DNA of 44,254 bases, taken from JBBIND01 sp037444075 (lineage in GTDB: Bacteria; Acidobacteriota; Terriglobia; Bryobacterales; Bryobacteraceae). The notes under the pieces were generated by a model. That model saw only the letters and a list, made by a program, of their open reading frames with translations, did no database searches and was not told the DNA's origin. This document shows positions 1-12,392 of this stretch, in pieces. Location of the stretch: positions 1 through 44,254 of the forward strand of contig JBBIND010000028.1 in NCBI GenBank assembly GCA_037444075.1, in the 5' to 3' direction. Both the position numbers and the translations under genes were made by a program. The stretch's first letter is position 1. Every line of letters begins with the position of its first letter.

Positions 1-147
1 TTTAACGGGGTCGTGAGGCGCGAGGTGACTGAAATCATGCCGCCGGAGGGAGCCACGGGTCTTCGGGTTCTCGGCGTGCATGAGGACGAGGTTGTGTTTC
101 TGGCGGTCTCTAAGGATCGCCTTGTGTTTACCCAGCAGCCACTGTAG
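1..147 (+). CDS. C-terminal tail of an unidentified protein (cut by window start)
   Basis: Frame 1 is open from the first base to a TAG at 145-147 and gives 48 residues with a natural, mixed composition that ends in FTQQPL. It has alternating hydrophobic residues (LRVLGVHEDEVVFLAV) like a terminal beta-rich segment. The N-terminus lies outside the window, so the family cannot be named. It is most likely the end of a gene on the same strand as gltB. The alternative is chance open frame, since only 48 codons are visible. No terminator-like hairpin was seen directly after the stop. Confidence 0.45.
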   Translation, partial: FNGVVRREVTEIMPPEGATGLRVLGVHEDEVVFLAVSKDRLVFTQQPL

Positions 148-501
148 GTTTTACGGCCGCCGATACGTCACTCCTGGCCGTGCCGCCGCTCTGAATCGTG
201 AAAGACCCCGGCATCGCCCCCCCAACTGCATCAGGCCGGAATTGGGAACAAACGAATGGCGGGAACCGGGATGGACGCCCGCGCGCGGCCCGCGCCTACA
301 AACGTGTCAAGGATGGCTTGCCGCTACCTGTCGGGGATGTCCTGTCACTTGACACTGAACCCTGCGCAACCGTTCCGGAACATGCGTAAGGTCCAGGCAA
401 GCGGTCACCGCGCCAACTGCCTGATTAAGAGAGGCTTAGTTCACAAGGCCAGAGGTAAAGATGCTTTGACAACCTGGCGACGCACGATTCTCAAAGAGTT
501 G

Positions 502-540
502 CTATAAAATCAGAATATCTTATGTGGATATCACTATAAA
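502..540. promoter_or_regulatory. Direct repeats flanking an inverted repeat upstream of the gltB promoter
   Basis: CTATAAA occurs at 502-508 and again at 534-540, 32 bases apart (about three helical turns). Between them lies the inverted repeat ATATC (515-519) / GATAT (527-531) with a 7-base spacer. The block sits immediately upstream of the -35 box at 547, where an activator or nitrogen-responsive regulator would bind. The repeats are seen directly; a regulatory role is inference, and AT-rich DNA produces short repeats by chance. Confidence 0.3.
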
Positions 541-546
541 TTTGGG

Positions 547-574
547 TTGACTTATACTGTGCGTGTGCTATACT
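547..574 (+). promoter_or_regulatory. Promoter of gltBD (extended -10)
   Basis: TTGACT (547-552) and TATACT (569-574) are separated by 16 bases, and TGC directly precedes the -10 to give an extended -10 element. Both hexamers match the housekeeping sigma-70 consensus at five of six positions. A start near 581 would leave a leader of about 35 bases before the ATG at 616. This is the most consensus-like promoter in the first half of the window and fits a highly expressed nitrogen-assimilation operon. Confidence 0.65.
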
Positions 575-615
575 ACCACCTATACCGGCAATTCCACCTT
601 TAGCAACTGAAGAAT

Positions 616-5206
<4,591 letters not shown>

Positions 5207-5214
<8 letters not shown>

Positions 5215-6628
5215 GGTAACGGGCTTTCTGGAGTACGGGCGCCGGACCGCCGAGCGCAGGCCGGTCGCGGAGCGTACGCGGGACTACTTCGAGATCTATC
5301 AGGATCTTCCCGAAGAGCAGCTGCGCCAGCAGGGAGCGCGCTGCATGGACTGTGGGGTGCCCTTCTGCCACAGCGGCTGCCCGCTGAATAACGTCATCCC
5401 GGACTGGAATGACCTGGTTTACCGCGGACGCTGGCAGGACGCTCTGCGGGTGCTGCACTCCACCAACAACTTCCCGGAGTTTACCGGGCGCGCCTGTCCT
5501 GCGCCCTGCGAAGCCGCCTGTGTGCTCGGAATCAATGCGCCGCCCGTCACCATCAAGCTGATCGAGCAGACCATCATTGACCGCGCTTTGGCCGAGGGAG
5601 GGTTGCAGCCGCAACTGCCGGAAGTGCGTACAGGCAAACGCGTAGCCATTGTCGGCAGCGGACCGGCCGGCTTGGCTGCGGCGCAGCAGTTGAATCGCGC
5701 CGGCCATTTCGTAACGGTGTTCGAAAAATCCGACCGGATCGGCGGGTTGTTGCGGTACGGGATTCCGGACTTCAAGCTCAGCAAGAGCCTGATCGACGGC
5801 CGTCTGGAGCAGCTCAAGGCGGAGGGGATCGATTTTCAGGTGCGTGCTCATGTGGGCGGCAACGTGCCCGTCAAGGATCTCCGCGAGGAGTTCGACGCGC
5901 TTCTGCTAGCGGGCGGGGCCGAGCAACCGCGCAACCTTCACGTACCGGGCAGAGAGCTTCAAGGCGTCCACTTCGCCATGGATTTTCTCACGCAGCAGAA
6001 CCGCAGGATAGCCGGCGACGCCATTCCGCCTGAAGAATCCACCACGGCCACGGGTAAACGTGTCGTGATTCTGGGGGGCGGCGACACCGGAGCCGACTGC
6101 CTCGGCACCTGCCACCGGCAGAATGCTCTCTCCGTGCATCAGTTCGAAATCCTGCCGCAGCCGCCCGCCTCTCGCTCCGATCAGACGCCATGGCCGATGT
6201 GGCCGCTGCAATTGAGGACGGAGAGTTCGCACGAAGAAGGCGGCTTGCGCGAATGGTCCGTTTCTGTGACGGACTTGACAGGAGACGAGCAGGGCCGTGT
6301 GCGCGAGGTGCGGGCTGTCAGAGTAGGCCCTCCGCCGGAGTTCACGCTGCAGGCCGGCACGGAATTCACATTGGAAGCGGACCTGGTACTGCTCGCCATG
6401 GGCTTCCTCGGTCCGGTCCGCACGGGGCTTATCGAGGAACTCGGCGTCAGGCTGGACCCGCGAGGGAACATCGCCACCGGCGACGATTACATGTCGTCAC
6501 TGCCGGGCGTATTCGCGGCCGGCGATATGCGGCGAGGCCAATCCCTGATTGTCTGGGCCATCGCCGAGGGGCGCCGCGCCGCCCGGTCGATCGACAAGTG
6601 GCTGATGGGCGAAAGCCTGTTACTCTGA
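5207..6628 (+). CDS. gltD: Glutamate synthase (NADPH) small subunit
   Basis: The small subunit (473 residues, normal length) accepts electrons from NADPH through FAD and passes them by Fe-S clusters to GltB. Ligand sets are CMDCGVPFCHSGC (Cys46, 49, 54, 58) and CPAPCEAAC (Cys97, 101, 105). Two Rossmann motifs are visible: GSGPAG for FAD near residue 150 and GGGDTG for NADPH near residue 290. The C-terminal GVFAAGD is the usual FAD-site motif. The ATG at 5207 was chosen over the upstream TTG at 5171 because it yields the family N-terminus MGKVTGFLEY and an 8-base overlap with the gltB stop. AGG and GGAG sequences lie just upstream. Confidence 0.97.
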
Positions 6629-6633
6629 TTCAG

Positions 6634-6648
6634 CCGGCGCCACGCCGG
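6634..6648. terminator. Hairpin between convergent gltD and rmuC
   Basis: CCGGCG (6634-6639) pairs perfectly with CGCCGG (6643-6648) around a 3-base loop. On the plus strand it is followed by a T-rich run (TGTTGTTCCTATT). It lies 5 bases after the gltD stop and 9 bases before the rmuC stop, so it is well placed to end gltBD transcription and possibly rmuC from the other side. The stem is short but all GC. Confidence 0.5.
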
Positions 6649-6656
6649 TGTTGTTC

Positions 6657-8072
6657 CTATTCAACGGTCTCTTCGTCTTCAGCGCGCGTATCCGGAGCGC
6701 TTTGCAGGGCGCGCGGTGAGACATCGATCGGATCGAGCGTAGCGATTTCGTCGCCCTCCGCTGCGCCCAACTCACGGAATCTCCGCGCGCTCGGAAAGAC
6801 TCGGGTCTCCAGGGACGCGGCGGCCTGATTATAGCTCTCCACGGACCGTTGCAGGTTCTGCCGCAGCCTCTCCAGATGGCCGGCGAAAACGCGCAGCCGC
6901 TCGTAGAGAGTTGACCCGAGGGCGCTTACCTGCATGGCGCTCTCCGCCATCTTCTCCTGGCGCCAGCCATATGCCACCGCTTTGAGCAGGGCGATCAACG
7001 TCGTTGGCGTGGCCAGAATCACCTGGTGCTCCACGCCGAATTCGATGAGCGAAGGATCCTGCTCCAGCGCCGCGCTGAAGAAGGTCTCACCCGGCAGGAA
7101 AGCTACAACAAACTCAGGCGCCGCTGAGAACTGGTTCCAGTAGGCTTTGCTGCTCAGCCTTGTCAGGTGCTGCCGCACCTGTGCGGCGTGTTCCTTGAGT
7201 TTCGAGCGTTTGGCGGTCTCATCCTGTGTGCCCAGTGCGTCCAGGTAAGCCTGCATCGAAACCTTGGCATCAACGACGATCTCACGGTTATTCGGCAAGC
7301 GTACGAGCATGTCCGGGCGCACGCGCCCTTGCTCTCCCTCCGCGTGAGCTTGCAGGTAGAAGTCGCAGTGATCCACCATTCCCGCCAGTTCTACGACACG
7401 CCTCAGCTGAATCTCACCCCATCGTCCGCGCACGGTCGGACTGCGTAGCGCCTGCACCAGGTTCGCCGTCTCGGTGCGCAACTTCTCCTGGCTTTCGGCC
7501 AAGGACCGCACTTGCTCCCTGACACCGGCGTAGGCTTCCGCCCTGGTGTGCTCCATCGCCTGCACGCTTGTGTCGAGCCTTTGCAAGGCATCCTGCAAGG
7601 GGCGTACCAACTCTCCAATGGTTTTGCCGCGGCTCTCGAGGTCGGCTTGGGCTCCTTGTTGAAACTTCTCCAGGGTGGCTGTGGCCAAGTCGAGGAAGGC
7701 GCGGTTGTTCAATTGGAGCGCATCGCCGGAGAGCGCTTTGAAGGTGTCCAGCAGCCGGCTCTCGGCTTCGTGCAGGAGGGCCAACTTTTCCTCCGCCGCT
7801 TTGGCTTCCTCTTCGATTCTGGTTTCCAGCGCGGCTTTCTCCGCTGCCATCGTCGCGGCTTCGCTACGCACTGTCTCAGCAGTTTGCTGCCATTCAGCGC
7901 GCTCCGCTGTCAATTCGGAGATTCTCTGTTCGCGCCCGCTGAGGCGTTCTTCAAAAGCTGAGCGCAAGGCGCGAAGCCGGGAAGCGGACAGCAGCATCGC
8001 AATCAGTACTCCCAACAGCATTCCGCTGAGTGCTGCGCCCAGAGTAACGATGAATGGATCCTGAGGAGGCAT
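6657..8072 (-). CDS. rmuC: DNA recombination protein RmuC family
   Basis: RmuC-family proteins limit recombination between short inverted repeats and carry a nuclease-like core. This protein (471 residues) begins with an N-terminal membrane anchor (hydrophobic stretch around residues 10-28). A long coiled coil to about residue 180 follows, with heptad-like Glu/Ala/Leu. Then comes the RmuC core with RGRWGEIQLRRVVELAGM, GRVRPDMLVRLP and REIVVDAKV, the last carrying the conserved Asp-Ala-Lys. A GTG start two codons upstream (8078) is possible, but the AAGGTG just before the ATG at 8072 favours this start. The gene stands alone, convergent with gltD and divergent from the glycosyltransferase locus. 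Confidence 0.93.
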   Translation of the reverse strand: MPPQDPFIVTLGAALSGMLLGVLIAMLLSASRLRALRSAFEERLSGREQRISELTAERAEWQQTAETVRSEAATMAAEKAALETRIEEEAKAAEEKLALLHEAESRLLDTFKALSGDALQLNNRAFLDLATATLEKFQQGAQADLESRGKTIGELVRPLQDALQRLDTSVQAMEHTRAEAYAGVREQVRSLAESQEKLRTETANLVQALRSPTVRGRWGEIQLRRVVELAGMVDHCDFYLQAHAEGEQGRVRPDMLVRLPNNREIVVDAKVSMQAYLDALGTQDETAKRSKLKEHAAQVRQHLTRLSSKAYWNQFSAAPEFVVAFLPGETFFSAALEQDPSLIEFGVEHQVILATPTTLIALLKAVAYGWRQEKMAESAMQVSALGSTLYERLRVFAGHLERLRQNLQRSVESYNQAAASLETRVFPSARRFRELGAAEGDEIATLDPIDVSPRALQSAPDTRAEDEETVE

Positions 8073-8228
8073 GGTCACCTTTGTGTATCAAGGCTCGGCT
8101 GTTCACCAACATCCGAACTGTTTCGTCCACCTAGTATCGCCTACCGCCGAGGCAGCGCATCTGAGTTCGGGCGCACCTGCCACACACGGCGCTGGTTCAT
8201 CGGAAAATAGCAGAATCAGTAAGGGACT

Positions 8229-9287
8229 ATGAACATCGCGTTGGATGCCACCCCGCTCACGGTTCCGACCGGGGGCATCGTGCGATACACGGTTGAACTC
8301 GCGTTGGCCCTTGCGAGGAGTTTTCCTCGCGATAACTACTGGCTGGTGTCGGACCAGCCTTTCCCGGCGTTGTCCGATGGCCTGCCCAATCTCCGCGTGG
8401 GGGGAAAACCCCGCAACGCGCTCGAACGGAAGTGGTGGAGTTTCGGCCTGCCGATTGAGTTGCACCGGCTTCAGGCCGGCGTTTTCCACGGAGTGGATTT
8501 CTGCGTGCCATACCTTCCTTTGCTGCCGTCCGTGCTCACGCTTCACGATCTGTCTCCGTGGCGCAGGCCTTTCCGGCAGGCGTCGCGGAGGGTCCGCGAG
8601 CGCACTCCGTTCTTGTTGCGGTCCGGCCTGGCGACTATGGTGATCACGCCCACGGAGAGCATACGGCGGGAAGCCTGTGAAGCGTTCGGCCTGCATCCCT
8701 CCAGGGTGATAGCAGTGCCGCTGGCCGCTTCTTCGCTTTTCCGGCCGGTAGCGGCCGAACCGTCGCGCCGGCCCTATTTCCTATGCGTTTCAACTTTGGA
8801 ACCCCGCAAAAACCTGGGCGTGATTGTCGATGCCTGGCGGCAGGTGCGAGGGCGTTTCGATGTAGACTTGGTGCTCGCCGGATGCCGCCGCGACGACTTC
8901 CCGGCCATCGCCGAAGAAGACGGCTTGCGTCTGCCCGGTGCAGTGGCGGACGCGGATTTGCCGGGGCTGTATTCGGGCGCGGCCGCCTTTCTGTATCCTT
9001 CCAGTTATGAAGGTTTCGGACTGCCCTTGCTGGAGGCTATGCAATGCGGGGCAGCGGTTTTCACGTCATCTGATGCTGCCCTCGTGGAGGTGGGGGGTGA
9101 AGCCGCGGTTCAACTGGATGCCGATGACCCTCGCCAATGGGCTGAAGCCATGACCGCCGTTCTATCGCGCCCGGAATGGCGGGCTTCACTGCAAGCGGGG
9201 GGTCTCCGGCGGGCTGCCCAGTTCGAATGGGGTAAGACGGCTCGAGCCACGCGTGAGGTTTATGACGAAGCCATCCGGCGCTTCTGA
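8229..9287 (+). CDS. Glycosyltransferase, GT4 family (first gene of glycan locus)
   Basis: A 352-residue GT-B fold enzyme, probably transferring a sugar from a nucleotide-sugar donor to a growing glycan at the cytoplasmic face. The N-terminal domain opens with MNIALDATPL and a glycine loop (GGIVRYTVEL). HDLSPW is the usual acceptor-side motif, and STLEPRKNL begins the donor domain. The E-x7-E donor motif is intact (Glu261 and Glu269 in EGFGLPLLE). AAGGG lies 3 bases before the ATG. It starts a run of six same-strand genes with short gaps or overlaps. Donor and acceptor sugars cannot be read from sequence. Confidence 0.9.
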   Translation: MNIALDATPLTVPTGGIVRYTVELALALARSFPRDNYWLVSDQPFPALSDGLPNLRVGGKPRNALERKWWSFGLPIELHRLQAGVFHGVDFCVPYLPLLPSVLTLHDLSPWRRPFRQASRRVRERTPFLLRSGLATMVITPTESIRREACEAFGLHPSRVIAVPLAASSLFRPVAAEPSRRPYFLCVSTLEPRKNLGVIVDAWRQVRGRFDVDLVLAGCRRDDFPAIAEEDGLRLPGAVADADLPGLYSGAAAFLYPSSYEGFGLPLLEAMQCGAAVFTSSDAALVEVGGEAAVQLDADDPRQWAEAMTAVLSRPEWRASLQAGGLRRAAQFEWGKTARATREVYDEAIRRF

Positions 9288-10470
9288 CGGCCTGCCTGGC
9301 GCACTGATGCTCGCGCCAGAGGCGCCGTACCCGCTGGAAGGAGGCGGAGCCCTCCGCTCAGCGGCTCTACTGCACTATCTCTCCGAAAGCTACACTGTCG
9401 ACCTGATTGTTTTCCGGCAACCCGGGGCTCCGCATCCGTCGGAGAGCTTACCTCCCGGGTTGGTGCGCGACGTCCACGTAATCAACCTCCCCTTCCACTC
9501 CCGCAAGCCAATAGCAAGGGCGTGGAGGAACCTGGAACGCGGTGCGCGCAAGGTTCCGCCGCTCATTGACCGTTTTTCCGGCTTTGAGCGGCAGATTCGG
9601 GACTTCCTGCGCGGGAGGCATTACGCAGTGGCCGTTATCGAGCATATGTGGTGCGCCGGCTATCACGGTATATTGGCTCCGCACGCCGGGCGCCTGGTAT
9701 TGGATTTACACAATGTCGAATCTGTTCTGCATGCGCGTTCGGCCGATGCAGCCTCCTGGCCGGCCGCTTTCCTTCACAGGCGTTTCTCCTCCGCCTGCCT
9801 CGAATTGGAGCGGACCTGGCTGCCGCAATACTGGCGCATTCTGACCGCCTCCCGGCATGACGCGGATCTGGTCAACCGCATTGCTCCGGGCGCGCGACCT
9901 GTGGTCTATCCGAACACTATCCCGCCTGTGGCTGCTCCGGAGAGGCGCGAAGGCCACTTCATAGCGTTCTCGGGAAACCTGGAATACGCCCCTAATGTCG
10001 ATGCCGTTCGCCATTTTCGTCAGGCTATCTGGCCCAATCTCAGCCGGCGGTGGCCTGCCCTCGAGTGGCGCGTGATTGGCAAGAACCCTCACGCGGTCCA
10101 AAGCCTGGTTTCCGGAGAACCCAGGATACGTCTTGCCGGGGCAGTGGCCAATCCGGTGGCGATGCTGGCGGAAGCGCTGGTCGCGATTGTCCCTCTGCTG
10201 GCTGGCAGCGGGACGCGGGTGAAGATCCTCGAAGCCTGGGCGGCTGGCGCGCCCGTCGTGTCCACTGCCGTGGGAGCCGAGGGACTGGAGGGCACGCCCG
10301 GGGAACACTGGCTTCAAGCTGATGATCCCGCTGAGTTCACGGAAGCCGTGGAACTTTTGCTGAGTTCCCCTGACCGGCGGAAGGCCATGGGGCGTGCGGG
10401 CCGGGCACTTTATGAGCAACAATACACTTGGGATGTGGGTTGGGAATTCCTAAGAAGAACCGGCATATAG
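9262..10470 (+). CDS. Glycosyltransferase, GT4-like, second gene of glycan locus
   Basis: About 402 residues with an N-terminal GT-B Rossmann core (MLAPEAPYPLEGGG, typical of this subgroup) and a donor domain with FSGNLEYAPNV. The donor site keeps only the second Glu of the E-x7-E motif (GSGTRVKILEAW), as in many relatives of PEP-CTERM-associated sugar transferases. Start choice: the ATG at 9262 follows GAGG at 9255-9258. GTG 9253 and ATG 9307 are in frame too, and 9307 would begin at the conserved core. The 9262 start overlaps the previous gene by 26 bases, implying coupling. The TAG stop lies inside a short tandem repeat. Confidence 0.87.
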   Translation: MTKPSGASDGLPGALMLAPEAPYPLEGGGALRSAALLHYLSESYTVDLIVFRQPGAPHPSESLPPGLVRDVHVINLPFHSRKPIARAWRNLERGARKVPPLIDRFSGFERQIRDFLRGRHYAVAVIEHMWCAGYHGILAPHAGRLVLDLHNVESVLHARSADAASWPAAFLHRRFSSACLELERTWLPQYWRILTASRHDADLVNRIAPGARPVVYPNTIPPVAAPERREGHFIAFSGNLEYAPNVDAVRHFRQAIWPNLSRRWPALEWRVIGKNPHAVQSLVSGEPRIRLAGAVANPVAMLAEALVAIVPLLAGSGTRVKILEAWAAGAPVVSTAVGAEGLEGTPGEHWLQADDPAEFTEAVELLLSSPDRRKAMGRAGRALYEQQYTWDVGWEFLRRTGI

Positions 10471-10498
10471 ATTATTCTGTTGTAGATTATTCTGTTGT
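10468..10498 (+). repeat. 15-base tandem duplication at the end of the second glycosyltransferase
   Basis: TAGATTATTCTGTTG at 10468-10482 is repeated exactly at 10483-10497. The first three bases are the TAG stop of the upstream gene, so the second copy supplies an identical in-frame TAG 15 bases later as a tandem back-up stop. The unit is AT-rich in a GC-rich locus and occupies half of the only sizeable gap (58 bases) inside the glycan operon. It is most simply a replication-slippage duplication. Confidence 0.85.
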
Positions 10499-10510
10499 TC
10501 CTAAACGGCA

Positions 10511-10516
10511 TATACT
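10511..10516 (+). promoter_or_regulatory. Possible -10 box of an internal promoter in the glycan locus
   Basis: TATACT at 10511-10516 is a good -10 match, 13 bases before the ATG at 10529. No convincing -35 lies 16-18 bases upstream (the region is inside the AT-rich tandem repeat), so this is a weak candidate. It would give a very short leader for the third glycosyltransferase. Confidence 0.25.
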
Positions 10517-10528
10517 ATAGAGACGCTC

Positions 10529-11683
10529 ATGCGCCTGTCTGTTGACGCTCACGCGATTGGACGGCATCTTACGGGGAATGAAGTTTACGTCCGGAGCCTG
10601 TTGAAATCGTTGGTTGATTTGGACCGCGACTCGGATTTCATTGCCTATATTTCGTCGCCGGAGGCGGCCGCCTGGCTGCCTGAGGGGGTCCGTGGATGCC
10701 AGGTGTCCACCAGCCCGTTCATCCGGCTCGGCTGGCAATTGCGCAGACGATTATTGGAAGATCAGCCGGACCTGCTGCACGTCCAATATACGGCGCCCCT
10801 GGCTTGCCCCGTCCCCGTAGTGGTCAGCGTGCACGATGTCAGCTTCCTGGAGCATCCCCGGTTCTTTCCGGCCGCCCGGGTGTTCCAGTTGCAGCGCACC
10901 GTCGGGCGAACCGTCCGGAAGGCGGAATTCGTGCTCGCGCCCAGCGAGTTCTCCCGGCGGCGGATCATTAAAGCGTATGGTATCGACGGCGGCAAGGTCG
11001 TCGTGGCGCCGAACGCAGCCGCCTCCACGTTCCGACCCATTAGCCGTGATAAGGCCAAGGCGGGAGTGGCCAAGAGCTTTGGCCTGCGAACTCCCTTCAT
11101 CCTCTTTGTGGGGGACCTGACGCCGCGTAAGAACCCGGATGGCCTTATTCGGGCGTTCACCGAATTGTTGAAGAACACGCCCGGGTTGCCGCACCATCTC
11201 GTGTTCGCGGGGCAGGACGGATGGCGTGCGTCTGTAGCGCGCGACGCCGCCTCCTCGAGCGGTCTTGCGGAGCGCATTCACTTTCTCGGTTTCGTCAGTG
11301 ATGCGGACCTGCTGCAACTCTACAACGCGTGCGAGTTGTTTGTTTTTCCATCATGGTATGAGGGCTTTGGCATCCCTGTGCTGGAGGCCATGGCTTGCGG
11401 CCGGGCTGTAGCCTGTTCGAATGCCTCGGCTTTGCCTGAGGTGGCGGACGGCGCAGCGTTGTTCTTCGACCCGTCCTCGGCCAGCGCCATGGCGGGCGTG
11501 ATGCGGGAACTGCTGATTGACCCGCAACTGCGGCAGCGCATGGAGCGGCTCGGTCTTCAAAGATCAACCCATTTCCGCTGGGAAGACTCGGCCCGGCGCA
11601 CGTTGGAAGTCTATGGCCGCGTGGTGGAAGCCCGGTCACCTCAACGCGTCGCCGTGCATTCTCTGCCTGCGCGCCCGGCATGA
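10529..11683 (+). CDS. Glycosyltransferase, GT4 family, third gene of glycan locus
   Basis: A 384-residue GT-B enzyme. Visible landmarks are MRLSVDAHAIG with an N-terminal loop, LLHVQYTAPL, SVHDVSFLEHP, the donor-domain start FVGDLTPRKNP and an intact E-x7-E motif (Glu278 and Glu286 in EGFGIPVLE). The organisation closely resembles the first glycosyltransferase at 8229, suggesting an old duplication or successive steps on one glycan. The ribosome-binding signal before the ATG is weak. The stop overlaps the next gene as ATGA. Substrate is unknown. Confidence 0.9.
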   Translation: MRLSVDAHAIGRHLTGNEVYVRSLLKSLVDLDRDSDFIAYISSPEAAAWLPEGVRGCQVSTSPFIRLGWQLRRRLLEDQPDLLHVQYTAPLACPVPVVVSVHDVSFLEHPRFFPAARVFQLQRTVGRTVRKAEFVLAPSEFSRRRIIKAYGIDGGKVVVAPNAAASTFRPISRDKAKAGVAKSFGLRTPFILFVGDLTPRKNPDGLIRAFTELLKNTPGLPHHLVFAGQDGWRASVARDAASSSGLAERIHFLGFVSDADLLQLYNACELFVFPSWYEGFGIPVLEAMACGRAVACSNASALPEVADGAALFFDPSSASAMAGVMRELLIDPQLRQRMERLGLQRSTHFRWEDSARRTLEVYGRVVEARSPQRVAVHSLPARPA

Positions 11684-12390
11684 TTCCCTCCGCACGGCTT
11701 CTCACTCTGACGGTGTTCTGCGCCGCCTGCTTCCTTCAGGCACAGGACCCCCTCCGCGAGGGTGAGCAACTGCGTTACAGCATCAACTGGCCCAGCGGTC
11801 TCAGCCTCGGTGAAGCCACTCTGGGCACGGCGCGCGTCATCCCCGACGACGGCGGACAGGCGTTGTGGACGTTTTCCATGCAACTGGAAGCCAGTGTGCC
11901 CGGCTTTCTTGTCAAGGATGAGTACCGCTCCGTGGCCACCGAGGATTTGTGCTCGCTTGAGTTCCTGAAAGACTCCACGCACGGGAAGCGGCGGACGCTT
12001 GAGAAGACGGCGTTCGACAGGGAGAAGTCCCTGGCCACGCGCACGACGCTGGAGGGAGGCGGCAGCTCAGTCATTCCGGTGGACGCCTGCGCCCGGGATG
12101 CTCTCGCATTCTTGTTCTTCCTGCGCCGTGAGCTGGCCAAAGGCAGGTTGCCTGCCTCCCAGACGATTCTGTTCGGGGCGGCTTACCGGATACGCTTCCG
12201 GTACGTCGGGGCGCAGCCTTTCCGGCGTGGCGAGACACTCCTGGAAGCTGACCGGCTCATCGTCTCTTTGACCGGCCCCGCTTCGGAGACAACTCTGGAA
12301 GTGGCCTTCGCGCGCGATGATGCACGCACGCCCGTGCTGTTCAAGACAAGGCTGCCTCTGGGAGATTTCACCATGGAGTTGGCTGAGTAG
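11680..12390 (+). CDS. Exported DUF3108-like protein
   Basis: A 236-residue protein with an N-terminal signal peptide (hydrophobic LLTLTVFCAACFLQA, cleavage likely after AQA or nearby). The body is beta-rich and begins REGEQLRYSINWPSG, the hallmark of DUF3108 proteins, which are periplasmic and of unknown role. Cys at residue 16 could be a lipobox cysteine, but the context is not a clean LxGC. It is translationally coupled to the preceding glycosyltransferase (ATGA overlap) and 2 bases from the next gene, so it belongs to the glycan operon and may act on the exported polymer. The family call is from memory of motif shape. Confidence 0.75.
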   Translation: MIPSARLLTLTVFCAACFLQAQDPLREGEQLRYSINWPSGLSLGEATLGTARVIPDDGGQALWTFSMQLEASVPGFLVKDEYRSVATEDLCSLEFLKDSTHGKRRTLEKTAFDREKSLATRTTLEGGGSSVIPVDACARDALAFLFFLRRELAKGRLPASQTILFGAAYRIRFRYVGAQPFRRGETLLEADRLIVSLTGPASETTLEVAFARDDARTPVLFKTRLPLGDFTMELAE

Positions 12391-12392
12391 AC

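Larger units (their letters stand above)
148..615. other. Non-coding stretch upstream of gltB
   Basis: This 468-base stretch holds no recognisable gene. Short open frames exist in all three plus frames, but their translations are Arg/Pro-rich and look like GC-driven chance. Composition changes near position 500: the last ~115 bases are clearly AT-rich compared with the surroundings and contain the gltB promoter, paired CTATAAA repeats and a small inverted repeat. The middle part (150-490) shows nothing I can assign and could be a degraded gene. Confidence 0.5.

Noticed and set aside
10468..10498. Target-site duplication from an insertion sequence
   Set aside because: The two copies are directly adjacent with nothing between them, and no transposase or inverted ends are nearby.
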